From assembly GCA_015075625.1 (NCBI GenBank), contig JABTTZ010000003.1:248001-312000 (forward strand): a DNA stretch of 64,000 nt, written 5' to 3'. This document shows positions 35,195 through 45,381 of the stretch, in pieces (within the stretch, counting starts at the first letter, position 1; every line of letters starts with the position of its first letter). Made by a program: the position numbers and the translations under genes. Source of the DNA: Anaerolineales bacterium (GTDB lineage Bacteria > Chloroflexota > Anaerolineae > Aggregatilineales > UBA2796). A model generated the notes under the pieces. The model was not told the origin of the DNA. It did not search any database and saw nothing but the letters and a program-made list of their open reading frames with translations.

Positions 35195-36256
35195 TTATGT
35201 CTGGCTCAGGATAAAGAGCAGAAACAGCACCCCCACCAAGCCCACCGCAACAATGATTGGCACCCAACGGGGCAGCGAATGTTCGGGGGGGAAAGGGATT
35301 GTGTCTGAGGAGAGCAGTGGCTTCGGGCGGGTTTTGTCCGAACGTCGTAACACAAGCATTGCTTTTGTTCGCCCATCAAGGGAACTGCGCGTCTCAACAA
35401 GGTGCGGGGGGAGGGTTTTTGCTCCGGCGGTTGTCCCGATTGCCGTCTCAATCAGGCTGACGGGGACGGGGCGCTTGAGAATCCCCTCGGCTGGGGTGCG
35501 TTCAGAGGGAAACTGCTGCGCATACCCGTTTGGGTCGTAGGTCAGCCCAAAAAGCGCTCGATAGGCACGCCACGCGGCGCGGAGGGTTGCCTCGTTCGCC
35601 GTCGATTCAAGGGCGATGATCTTATCATAGGCGGCGGTGCGTTCAAAGTCTCGACGTGTCTCCGCCATCCGTTCTATGGCAATCTTCCCCGCCCCTTCAG
35701 GGTCTACCTTAATCACTTGTTGAAAGAGCTTCTCTGCCGAGGTGAGATCGCTGGCGGCAATCGCTTCTTCGGCAGCAGCAAGGACTTCAAAGACGTGTAT
35801 GGGAGCGCGGGCTTCTGGTTGGGAGGGGCGTGGCGGAAGGGGTGTTGTTGGGGGAAATTCACCGCGCAGCGCACGTACCTCAACACGCCCTAAGACGTTC
35901 AACACCCGTGCGAGGGCAAGATCAAGAGAGATATTCATAATATCGGTGAACTGAATCGGGCGCAAGACAGGGTGAATCTCGCATGGCTTCAGCAAAAGGG
36001 GCAACACAGGTTTGTTCAAGGCAAGGGCGTAGTGCATCTCTGCTGCGCAGTAGATCGATTCTGCGCTGCGTGGGGTAAGGGCGATCACGAAACAATCAGA
36101 TCGTTCAATTTCGCTCAGAATCACTCGCCACCATAAATCCGCCCCAACCAGACGGCGATCAAACCAAATTGTATGGGGCGACTCGCTGTGGAGGCGATCC
36201 ACAAGGTCGGCAATCAGTGTTCTGTCGTCACGCGAGTAGCTAATGAAAATGTTCAC
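35195..36256 (-). CDS. TIR-domain protein with TPR-like middle and C-terminal membrane anchor
   Basis: Residues 1-130 form a TIR domain (NIFISYSRDDRTLIADLVDRL, WWRVILSEIERSDCFVIAL, SAESIYCAAEMHYALAL). Glu73 lies where TIR NAD-hydrolases have their catalytic Glu. A Pro-rich hinge is followed by a helical region near 155-245 (AAEEAIAASDLTSAEKLFQQVI, one TPR-like unit). A hydrophobic helix at about 331-350 is followed by two polar residues only, so this is a tail-anchored protein facing the cytoplasm. Defence or signalling by NAD cleavage is possible; no partner gene is adjacent. Confidence 0.8.
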   Translation of the reverse strand: MNIFISYSRDDRTLIADLVDRLHSESPHTIWFDRRLVGADLWWRVILSEIERSDCFVIALTPRSAESIYCAAEMHYALALNKPVLPLLLKPCEIHPVLRPIQFTDIMNISLDLALARVLNVLGRVEVRALRGEFPPTTPLPPRPSQPEARAPIHVFEVLAAAEEAIAASDLTSAEKLFQQVIKVDPEGAGKIAIERMAETRRDFERTAAYDKIIALESTANEATLRAAWRAYRALFGLTYDPNGYAQQFPSERTPAEGILKRPVPVSLIETAIGTTAGAKTLPPHLVETRSSLDGRTKAMLVLRRSDKTRPKPLLSSDTIPFPPEHSLPRWVPIIVAVGLVGVLFLLFILSQT

Positions 36257-36408
36257 TGTGTATCCGGTCTTGCCCTAAACCGGATTCTAACCGAATTCAG
36301 CAAAAACGGGTGTAATGAATTGAGGTGTAGTTAACGAGAGAAGAAATTAAGCCGTAAGCCGTACACGCCAGACCCTTCTCCCAATCCTTCCTGTGCCTTA
36401 ATCCTTGC

Positions 36409-37536
36409 TCAGGAACGCCGCTCAAAGCGCCGGTACACTTCACGGAGTTGCTTGGCAGCAGCATCCCATGTGAAGCGGCTGGCTTGGGCATAGCCGCGCT
36501 CAATCAGCCCCGCCCGTAGGGTGTCATCGCGCAGGAGAACCTCTAACCCTGCCCGGATGGAGTCCACCTGAAGGGGATCGACCAACAGAGCCGCATCACC
36601 GGCAACCTCCCCCAGTGAGGACACCCCCGCCGTGAGAACGGGTGTCCCGCAGGCGAATGCCTCTAGAATAGGCAGCCCGAATCCTTCATAAAGGGAAGGG
36701 AATGCCAATAGCCGCGCCCCCGTATAGAGCGCCGGAAGGTCGGCATCCTCGGCAAAGCCGATGAAGTGGACGCGCTCCGTCAACCCTTGTGCAGCCACTG
36801 TCGCATAAATCGGGTCTTGCAGCCAGCCGCGCCCTCCGGCAATGACAAGATGCACATCGGCAAGATCAGGCGGCAGCGCGGCAAGGGCTTCAATCAGACG
36901 GGCATAGTTTTTGCGCGGCTGAACCGTCCCCACCGCCAAGATGTAAGGCGACGCCCCGATGCGATATTTTTCGCGCAGCGCTGCCTCAAGCGCTGTTGGG
37001 CAAAATCGGGGATTCACCCCTGAATACAACACTTCAATTTTTGCTTCCGGCAGTTTGTAGAGGTCAATCAAATCATCTTTGGTGGCGTGCGAATCGGCAA
37101 GAACGTAATCAGCACGGCGGGCAGAACGCGGCACAACGACATCAAGGTAGGCTTTTAGACTTGGTGGGGCGGCTTCTGGCACGCGAACAAACGATAGATC
37201 GTGAACTGTGAGGACGGTAGGTGTGCTAGGGAGGGTGGGGGGGAGGACAAAATCGGTAGCATGGTAGAGGCGCACCCTACCAACCCATGTTTCCACAGGA
37301 ATCGGCAAGCGAAGGCGATGCCAAAAGCGGAAAAACCATTCCGGCGTGATGCGCGTTGCCGCCCATCGAAAATTACCGCCAGGAAGGGTGGGGAGGGGCT
37401 TTCGACCTGCTCCCTGTACATACAAGCGATAGGTTGTTTCGCTATCCTGATGAGCAAGGGCAGTGATTAACTCGCGAACATACCGTCCAATTCCCGCCCC
37501 CTGTTCGTAGGCGGCGGTGTAATCAATCCCGATCAT
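36409..37536 (-). CDS. Glycosyltransferase family 4
   Basis: The 375-residue GT-B protein begins MIGIDYTAAYEQGAGIGRYVREL with the acceptor-side glycine loop and has the donor-side signature YILAVGTVQPRKNYARLIEAL, VHFIGFAEDADLPALYTGARLLAFPSLYEGFGLPILEAFACGTPV (conserved Glu pair). It probably transfers mannose or another sugar to a lipid-linked surface glycan. It is the last of a minus-strand set with GtrA and an O-antigen ligase-like protein. Confidence 0.9.
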   Translation of the reverse strand: MIGIDYTAAYEQGAGIGRYVRELITALAHQDSETTYRLYVQGAGRKPLPTLPGGNFRWAATRITPEWFFRFWHRLRLPIPVETWVGRVRLYHATDFVLPPTLPSTPTVLTVHDLSFVRVPEAAPPSLKAYLDVVVPRSARRADYVLADSHATKDDLIDLYKLPEAKIEVLYSGVNPRFCPTALEAALREKYRIGASPYILAVGTVQPRKNYARLIEALAALPPDLADVHLVIAGGRGWLQDPIYATVAAQGLTERVHFIGFAEDADLPALYTGARLLAFPSLYEGFGLPILEAFACGTPVLTAGVSSLGEVAGDAALLVDPLQVDSIRAGLEVLLRDDTLRAGLIERGYAQASRFTWDAAAKQLREVYRRFERRS

Positions 37537-37572
37537 GGAAGGGAGTCCGTTTGGTGGCTACTGTGGACGTTT

Positions 37573-38196
37573 CTAGGGGGTGTCAGTCGTTGTATTTACC
37601 TTGTCCACATCGCTGTAGGTGATCTTGCGATTGGCGGCGAAGTTCCACGCAGCAACAATGACTAACGAGAGCATCACCGCCCCATTTGCTCCAATTTTGA
37701 ATAAGGTTTTGTCTTCAATCGCCCATTTCATGCTGTGGGAAAAGTTCGTCACCGCATTGGCAAAGGGAACGGTCAAATTCGCCACAATGAAGGCGCGAAT
37801 CGCCAACCCAATCACACTCAAAATGAAGAACATCACCAGTTGGTGAACAATGGCACGGGAACGCGAATCAGGGTATGTCCAATAGCGATTCCAAAAGAAG
37901 TTGCTGCATACAGCAACCGTAAAGCCTACCGAGCTTGCCAAGAGAACTTTGTTCGTCTCGCCATCCTGCACATGAAAAATAATCATGAGAAGGTTCGTCA
38001 GACCCAGATCGATCACCGCCCCTAAGGCGCCGACAAACAAGAATTTGATGAACCGCTCAATATCCGCTGCCCACACCCCGCCAATGCGACGGCTAAATTT
38101 GCGAATGTAGCCGTCCCGGTCATTCAGGCGGGTTAAAAAGCCGCCCTGTTTGGGTTGTGGTGAAAGGTGGGAATCATGTGCCATCGTATTCGTCAC
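37573..38196 (-). CDS. GtrA-family membrane protein
   Basis: This 207-residue protein has four transmembrane segments and the GtrA pattern RFIKFLFVGALGAVIDLGLTNLLM and CSNFFWNRYWTYPDS. GtrA proteins are thought to flip or position polyprenyl-linked sugars. The GTG at 38196 overlaps the end of the ligase gene by 23 bp and has GGGAGAG 9 bp upstream; ATG 38184 is the alternative. The first 40 residues are an unusual charged cytoplasmic extension. Confidence 0.85.
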   Translation of the reverse strand: MTNTMAHDSHLSPQPKQGGFLTRLNDRDGYIRKFSRRIGGVWAADIERFIKFLFVGALGAVIDLGLTNLLMIIFHVQDGETNKVLLASSVGFTVAVCSNFFWNRYWTYPDSRSRAIVHQLVMFFILSVIGLAIRAFIVANLTVPFANAVTNFSHSMKWAIEDKTLFKIGANGAVMLSLVIVAAWNFAANRKITYSDVDKVNTTTDTP

Positions 38197-39622
38197 GTTC
38201 TAGAACTCTCCCGCTGTGCAGCAAGACTGTAATTAAACCAAGCATTGCCCCGATATGCAAGAATAAATTATTGACAAACAGCTTGTCGAATAGACTATGG
38301 ACGGCAAGATGGACCCAAACCCCCAACAAACCGAGAGCAATGCCGCGCTCAGGGTCAGCCAAGCGAAGCGCCCGCAGCGTCAGCATGAGGTAGGCAAGCC
38401 ACATCCCCACATAAGCTGCTAACCCAACGATCCCTGTCTCTGCCAAAACGTTCAGGTAGTAATTATGGGCATGACCAAGCGCCATGCTCCAATTCATGAG
38501 GGCATAGGCGGGGTAGGCTGCCTCATAGCCGCCAAAACCCACCCCCACCAGCGGATGATCATTTGCCATGCCGAGCGCTGCTTGCCAATGCGCCAAGCGT
38601 TCGATCACGGCATAATTATCATCGTTGATCGCCCGTCCGCGCACATCCTCAATGCCCGTTAGGTCTTGGGCAAAGTCGGTAATCCGCGCCACCAACGAGG
38701 CGGGCGCAAGCCCACTGACGACGCTTAGCGCAACGCCACCAATTACAAACACAAGGAGTAAAACCCCCATCCAGCGTTTTCGTGGCGCACAAAGTAATAA
38801 CATGAGTATTGCAGAAGCAAAACCGAGCCACGCCCCACGACTCCACGAGACGATTAACCCGCCGCCGATGAATGCCGCCGCCGCCAATGTCAGGGCTGCC
38901 CATGCCGCAAAACGGGCATTGCGTTTTCGCCACGCCGCCGCCGCCAAACCATAGCTCATTCCTAAGGCAAGCGGGAGCGTTAGCCCCATGAATGCACCAA
39001 AGGGGTTTGGCTGCCCGAACGTTCCAAAGGCGCGAAAGTAGCGAAATTCCAAAATCCACAGATGCGGCGCACCCGACCCACCGCGAAATTGGTAAATGCC
39101 GAGCAGCGCCTGCCCTGATGCGGCGATGAGCAGCGTCCCCGCCACCCACCACCCCCCCCCCGACGAGCCAACGAGCGCCATGACGAGCAGAATTTCCACC
39201 CATTTGATCAGTTCGTTCACCGTCGCTGAGGGGGAAACCGCCCCCCACAGGCTGAGCGCCGCAGCAAACAGGAAGGCGCAGAGTGGAAGATAGACGCCCG
39301 ACCAGCGCAGTCCGATGCGCCGCTGATCGGCAATGCTGCGCATAAGCCATGCGGCAAGGGTGATGAGGAGGGCAATCTGCCCCACATCAAGGGGGAGTTT
39401 CAACGCCGCTTCAGTTTCGATGAGTGTTTTGAGGGGGGCAACGATCAAGGTGACTGTCAGACCGATGCGCGGGTCAATGAGCGTGACAATCAGCAGCCCC
39501 ATACCACCGATTAGGACAAGGGCGGGCAAGGGCGGAAGGAGTCCGGCGATCAGCCCAAGCCCTATGGCGGGAAGCAGCCATAGGAATGAAACCGGTGGGC
39601 GAGGGAAGTTGAGGGTTCGCAT
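38174..39622 (-). CDS. O-antigen ligase/polymerase-like membrane protein (Wzy_C)
   Basis: The 482-residue protein has about ten to twelve hydrophobic segments. The large periplasmic loop late in the protein carries the typical HAHNYYLNVLAETGIVG motif preceded by HPLVGVGFGGYEAAYP. The family attaches or polymerises surface glycans using polyprenyl-diphosphate donors. It begins 150 bp from glnA in the same direction but behind the glnA terminator, so the polysaccharide set is a separate unit. Confidence 0.85.
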   Translation of the reverse strand: MRTLNFPRPPVSFLWLLPAIGLGLIAGLLPPLPALVLIGGMGLLIVTLIDPRIGLTVTLIVAPLKTLIETEAALKLPLDVGQIALLITLAAWLMRSIADQRRIGLRWSGVYLPLCAFLFAAALSLWGAVSPSATVNELIKWVEILLVMALVGSSGGGWWVAGTLLIAASGQALLGIYQFRGGSGAPHLWILEFRYFRAFGTFGQPNPFGAFMGLTLPLALGMSYGLAAAAWRKRNARFAAWAALTLAAAAFIGGGLIVSWSRGAWLGFASAILMLLLCAPRKRWMGVLLLVFVIGGVALSVVSGLAPASLVARITDFAQDLTGIEDVRGRAINDDNYAVIERLAHWQAALGMANDHPLVGVGFGGYEAAYPAYALMNWSMALGHAHNYYLNVLAETGIVGLAAYVGMWLAYLMLTLRALRLADPERGIALGLLGVWVHLAVHSLFDKLFVNNLFLHIGAMLGLITVLLHSGRVLERDEYDGT

Positions 39623-39680
39623 GGTTGTTCCCTAGCGTAAGTTAGATTTCTGCACAGTCCTTTCCTATCCTAACAGAAAT

Positions 39681-39713
39681 AAAAATCCCGCCCAGTGTTG
39701 AACCACTGGACGG
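39681..39713 (-). terminator. Intrinsic terminator of glnA
   Basis: Read on the minus strand, CCGTCCAGTG pairs with CACTGGGCGG (one mismatch) around a 6-base loop and is followed by GATTTTTATTT. It lies about 60 bp after the glnA stop. Confidence 0.85.
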
Positions 39714-39775
39714 CGATAACAGACACCCCAAACTCTGCGTTCAACCCGGCGCGTTGGCGTCGGGGCAGGTGTGAC

Positions 39776-41212
39776 CTAGAACTGATTCCAGAGCAGCTGA
39801 TTTGCCACTTCGTGGTGGTACTGCACCTCAGGAATCTTGACCAGCGTCCCTAAGCGGCGGGCGCAGCGATCCGCTGAGGCTTCCTTAAGCGCAGTAAACT
39901 TATCCTGAAGTTCCGCGCCCAACAGTTCGCGGACGTACTTGCTGGCACGGAAGTTATCAATCGCATCATAGATGTTATCGGGCAAAATGGCGTTGCGGGC
40001 AACCTTGCCTTCTTTTCCATCCAGCCCCGTCTTGAAGAACGTATAGATCGCCAGATAGGGGTTTGCATCGGGAGCGATAGAACGCACTTCCACGCGGGCA
40101 GAACGCTCATTCCCAATCGGGATGCGCACCATCGAGCCGCGATCCACTGGCGAAGACTTGATCTGGTTCGGCGCTTCAAAATGCGGATCAAGACGGCGGT
40201 AGCTGTTCACGCTGCTGTTTAAGATCAGGCAAATGTCATTCCCAACGGTCAGAATCCGCTGGATGAAGGCGTGCGCCATTGCCGAGATTTTGTGTTCCCC
40301 ATGAGCATCCCAAAACAGGTTTTCCTTGCCTTTACTCACCGACATGTTCGTGTGCATTCCACTCCCATTGATCCCGACGACGGGCTTGGGGAGGAAACTG
40401 GCGGTCATATCCAGTTTGTGGGCAACCTGCCGGCACAACAGCTTGTATAGCTGAATCTGATCAGCGGCAATGCTTGCCTCGCTGTAGCCATAGTTCATCT
40501 CGAACTGGGAAGGGGCAACCTCTGGATGGTCTTTCTCGTTGGCAAAGCCCATCGCCCGCTGAACTTCGGCGGCGGTGTCGATGAACAAGCGCAGCGGATC
40601 GCTTGGCAGCGAGTGGTAGTACCCGCCCTGTGCCACAAACTCAAACGCGCCGGTTGTGGCATATGCCTGTTCCGCATTGCGTCCCTTGAACAAGAAGCCT
40701 TCAATTTCATTGGCAGCGTTACAGGTGTAGCCATCCCGATCATAAAGTTCCTTCAGATAGCGCTTGAGGCGGGAACGCATATCCGCCGCGTAGGGTGTGC
40801 CATCTTTTTCCAAGACTTCGCTAAAGACCAACACCTTACCGGGTCCAAAGAAATCGGAAGGCAGCCAGTAAAATGCCGACCAATCCACCGCCAAACGCAG
40901 GTCGGATTCGCTCTGCGCCGAAAAGCCCCGGATGGACGATCCATCAAAGGTCAGATTGTCCGCCGACTTCAGAAGGAACTTCTTGTCGTAATCCAGCATG
41001 TGCAGCCGCCCTTCAAGGTCGGTGAAGCACAAGGTCACGGCTTTGATGCCCTTTGTATCAGCAAGGTACTTCATCCGCGAATCGCGCAGATCATCTGCCG
41101 TTTTGCGGGCAAGGCGCTCCGCTTTCGCTGCCAGATTCAGTTCTTCGAGTTCGTCGTAGGGGATTTCGAGAAAATTACGGAGAGTCATGGCGTTTTTGCT
41201 CATTTCATCCAT
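39776..41212 (-). CDS. glnA: Glutamine synthetase (type I-like)
   Basis: The enzyme makes glutamine from glutamate, ammonia and ATP. Seen are the beta-grasp LTFDGSSIRGFSAQSESDL, NEIEGFLF metal Glu, HPEVAPSQFEMNYGYSEA, GINGSGMHTNMSVSKG, and RVEVRSIAPDANPYLA. The FDGSSIRGFSAQ form (instead of IEGF) and the ending NQLLWNQF mark a divergent type I branch. The Tyr in DNIYDAI is at the place of the adenylylation Tyr, but regulation is not shown. The first eight residues are uncertain because ATG also occurs a few codons in. Confidence 0.92.
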   Translation of the reverse strand: MDEMSKNAMTLRNFLEIPYDELEELNLAAKAERLARKTADDLRDSRMKYLADTKGIKAVTLCFTDLEGRLHMLDYDKKFLLKSADNLTFDGSSIRGFSAQSESDLRLAVDWSAFYWLPSDFFGPGKVLVFSEVLEKDGTPYAADMRSRLKRYLKELYDRDGYTCNAANEIEGFLFKGRNAEQAYATTGAFEFVAQGGYYHSLPSDPLRLFIDTAAEVQRAMGFANEKDHPEVAPSQFEMNYGYSEASIAADQIQLYKLLCRQVAHKLDMTASFLPKPVVGINGSGMHTNMSVSKGKENLFWDAHGEHKISAMAHAFIQRILTVGNDICLILNSSVNSYRRLDPHFEAPNQIKSSPVDRGSMVRIPIGNERSARVEVRSIAPDANPYLAIYTFFKTGLDGKEGKVARNAILPDNIYDAIDNFRASKYVRELLGAELQDKFTALKEASADRCARRLGTLVKIPEVQYHHEVANQLLWNQF

Positions 41213-41528
41213 GTCTGAGTGTGAAAAACGTCACGAGTCTACCATTGTAGAGGGTAAAGGAGTTTGGTCAGGTTGCATGAATTTCTATCGTCATTTTGCC
41301 CGAATTTTCTCCGTCAAGTTACCGAAATGGGCAAAAATGGCATAAAAGATATGCTCAAAGAGGGATATCGAAGGACGTTGTGTCAAAAACAGGGGGTGTC
41401 GCCATTATTTTTTTGATACACACAACTCCTCGGTGCATCATGGATTATGTCTTGCCCCACCATGTTGGCTGACCATCGTGTTCGTGGCGGGGGCAAACGA
41501 CGCTAAATGAATGAATTCCCCCCATTTT
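41213..41528. other. Spacer upstream of glnA
   Basis: No gene is supported. CATTTTGCCC (41292-41301) and GGGCAAAAATG (41329-41339) form an imperfect inverted repeat about 80-130 bp upstream of glnA; it could be an operator or a hairpin in the leader. CCCC/GGGG at about 41519-41536 makes a short stem at the end of ligA. Confidence 0.4.
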
Positions 41529-43571
<2,043 letters not shown>

Positions 43572-43593
43572 TCAGAATGGTTTGTGGCAATGG

Positions 43594-43607
43594 TACAATG
43601 AATTGTA
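43594..43607. promoter_or_regulatory. Dyad overlapping both -10 regions between ligA and the dtxR-like gene
   Basis: TACAATGAATTGTA has 6-bp inverted arms. Each arm reads TACAAT on its own strand, a plausible -10 for divergent transcription. The dyad could be an operator for the adjacent DtxR-type repressor, though it does not resemble the known DtxR or MntR boxes. Confidence 0.4.
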
Positions 43608-43644
43608 ACCCAATTCAAAACAGGCGTTCGGAAGGACAATCCCT

Positions 43645-44379
43645 GTGAACGACGATATGCGCGGTGCGTGGCGCACAAAAGCCGTTGAGGACTTTCTGAA
43701 ACAGGTCTATCTGCTTGAGCAGCAGATTGCCCCTGTGCCGACAACGCTTCTAGCCGAGGCATTGAACATTGCCGCTCCCTCCGTCACCGATATGATCAAG
43801 CGCTTATCCGGCGCGGCGGACGACAAGGAGAAAAAAGAAGGGAAAAAGCCAGAGGCAATCCCCCCACAACTGCTGATCTATACGCCCTATCAAGGCGTGC
43901 AGTTGACCGATTTGGGAAAACGGATTGCCCTCGAAATGGTGCGTCACCACCGCTTGTTAGAACTTTACCTGACCCAAAAATTAGGCTATGCGTGGGATGA
44001 AGTCCATGAAGAAGCAGACCGGCTGGAACACCATATTTCGGAGCGGCTGGAAGCGCGGATTGACGATGCGCTTGGCAACCCGCAGATTGACCCACACGGC
44101 GACCCGATTCCGGCGTTGGACGGGACGATCTCAACCCAAACGCTGATCCTTCTTTCTGATATGTCCCTCAGCCGCCCCTGTGAGGTGAGCCGCATCATCG
44201 ACCAAACGCCAGAAGTCCTCCGCTATTTTGCCGATCTGGGTTTGGTCATTGGGGTTGCCGTTACGCTCCACGAGCGGGCGCCGCTCAACGACACGCTCCG
44301 CATTCAGATCGGTGGGGGCGATGAACGGGTGACGATCAGCACCCAAGTGGCACGAAAAGTGTTGGTCATTTGCGGGTAG
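43645..44379 (+). CDS. DtxR/MntR-type metal-dependent transcriptional repressor
   Basis: The 244-residue protein has the N-terminal winged helix (EDFLKQVYLLEQ, LLAEALNIAAPSVTDMIKRL), the dimerisation/metal region (RHHRLLELYLTQKLGYAWDEVHEEADRLEHHISERLEARIDD) with family His and Glu ligands, and an SH3-like C-terminal domain. A Lys/Glu-rich insert lies in the wing (about residues 53-66). The GTG at 43645 is preceded by GGAAGGA with 8-bp spacing. It probably controls iron or manganese genes elsewhere and perhaps itself. Confidence 0.88.
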   Translation: MNDDMRGAWRTKAVEDFLKQVYLLEQQIAPVPTTLLAEALNIAAPSVTDMIKRLSGAADDKEKKEGKKPEAIPPQLLIYTPYQGVQLTDLGKRIALEMVRHHRLLELYLTQKLGYAWDEVHEEADRLEHHISERLEARIDDALGNPQIDPHGDPIPALDGTISTQTLILLSDMSLSRPCEVSRIIDQTPEVLRYFADLGLVIGVAVTLHERAPLNDTLRIQIGGGDERVTISTQVARKVLVICG

Positions 44380-44386
44380 GCGTGAT

Positions 44387-44454
44387 CCTCACCCCCCTGC
44401 TCCCTTTGCCGTACACAGGGAAAAGGGAGAAATGCTGCGGGCGGGGGGGTGAGG
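44387..44454. repeat. Large C/G-rich inverted repeat
   Basis: CCTCACCCCCC (44387-44397) pairs with GGGGGGTGAGG (44444-44454), and inside it CTCCCTTT pairs with AAAGGGAG. It lies just after the repressor stop and may serve as its terminator, although no T-run of note follows. Confidence 0.6.
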
Positions 44455-44475
44455 GCTGTCTCTTTCTATAGTTAC

Positions 44476-45237
44476 CGTGATTGCTAGTCAGAGATGATGT
44501 TAGTCAAAGCCAGCGCAAGCAAGGTAGCGTGGGCTTTCAAGTCAAAGCCGTGGTTGGTACGAGCATGAAGATGTTGGATGCCCATCGCCTCCATTTGAGT
44601 GTAGACCGTTTCAATGCGCTTGCGATACAGCCGCAGGTCATACTCGTCGGCCCAAGAATTGGGGGTCAAATCCTGCTCCGACGCGGGCAACAGGTCAAAA
44701 CTGACCGGAACCCCGTCGGAAATACAAATCAGGTGCAAGCGCCAGCCAAAGAACTTCTCCTTCTTGGTGGCGCAATAGCCACAGAAAGCCTTCCTGCGAA
44801 CCTTCTTGCCGTGCGACGCTCGCGCCCGTTTGCATACCGGCAGGGGCATACTATCAATGATAAAGGCTTCGCCTTGGGTGTAGATGGCAGTCACCACGCT
44901 GATGATCCCATACAGCCAGTCTCGCAGCGCGTGCAAGCGGCGGTTGAACCGTGACACACTCAGACCATGCACATACCCCAAACGGGTTAAGACGCACAAA
45001 CTCCATTCATGATGATTCCGGAAATACTTCGCTGCGATCACGCCCACCGTCAAAATCTCCGCTGCCGTGCCGGTGGCTCGGCAGTCATCGGCATATCCAT
45101 ACGCTTTCAGAATATCATCGATCACCACATATATCGTTACAATATACCTGTCGTTCATGTCGCTCCCTCGTTTCATGGTTGTCTGGTAACTTCCATTCTA
45201 ACGAGTCCGCCATGAACGACTTCAACTAGCAATCACG
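44476..45237 (-). mobile_element. IS982-family insertion sequence, internally deleted
   Basis: Perfect 13-bp terminal inverted repeats CGTGATTGCTAGT (44476-44488) and ACTAGCAATCACG (45225-45237) enclose one transposase gene. The span of about 760 bp is shorter than the usual 950-1,000 bp because part of the transposase is missing. No clear target duplication is seen in the flanks. Confidence 0.85.
44484..45158 (-). pseudogene. IS982 transposase with in-frame internal deletion
   Basis: The protein begins MNDRYIVTIYVVIDDIL and has the first catalytic block FIIDSMPLPVCKRARASHGKK (first Asp) and FFGWRLHLI. It then runs from LLPASEQDLTP directly into NSWADEYDLRLYRKRIETV (last Glu block). The roughly 50-60 residues that normally lie between, including the second catalytic Asp of the GDKAY-like motif, are absent although the frame is kept. 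The enzyme should be inactive. The stop codon lies within the terminal repeat. An alternative start at 45176 adds six residues. Confidence 0.85.
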
Positions 45238-45304
45238 ATGTATGCTATAAACGGCAAGCTTCCGCAGGTTTACTGGTTAGGAAAGGTCACATTAGAAGCA
45301 TAGG

Positions 45305-45318
45305 AGTAGTCCACCACA
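45305..45318. repeat. AGTAGTCCACCACA repeat, copy 1
   Basis: This exact 14-mer recurs at 51077-51090 and 51227-51240. Here it is followed by the hairpin CCCCTCTCC-GTTT-GGAGAGGGG at 45346-45367, downstream of the pullulanase gene on the minus strand. Confidence 0.55.
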
Positions 45319-45381
45319 AAGGTAGATAGTGGTTTCACCCCAAGCCCCCTCTCCGTTTGGAGAGGGGACTCACGAATTCTC

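Noticed and set aside
44387-44454. Outer end of the IS982 element extending to the large inverted repeat
   Set aside because: The IS ends are defined by the 13-bp repeats at 44476 and 45225; the C/G-rich palindrome belongs to the dispersed hairpin set.
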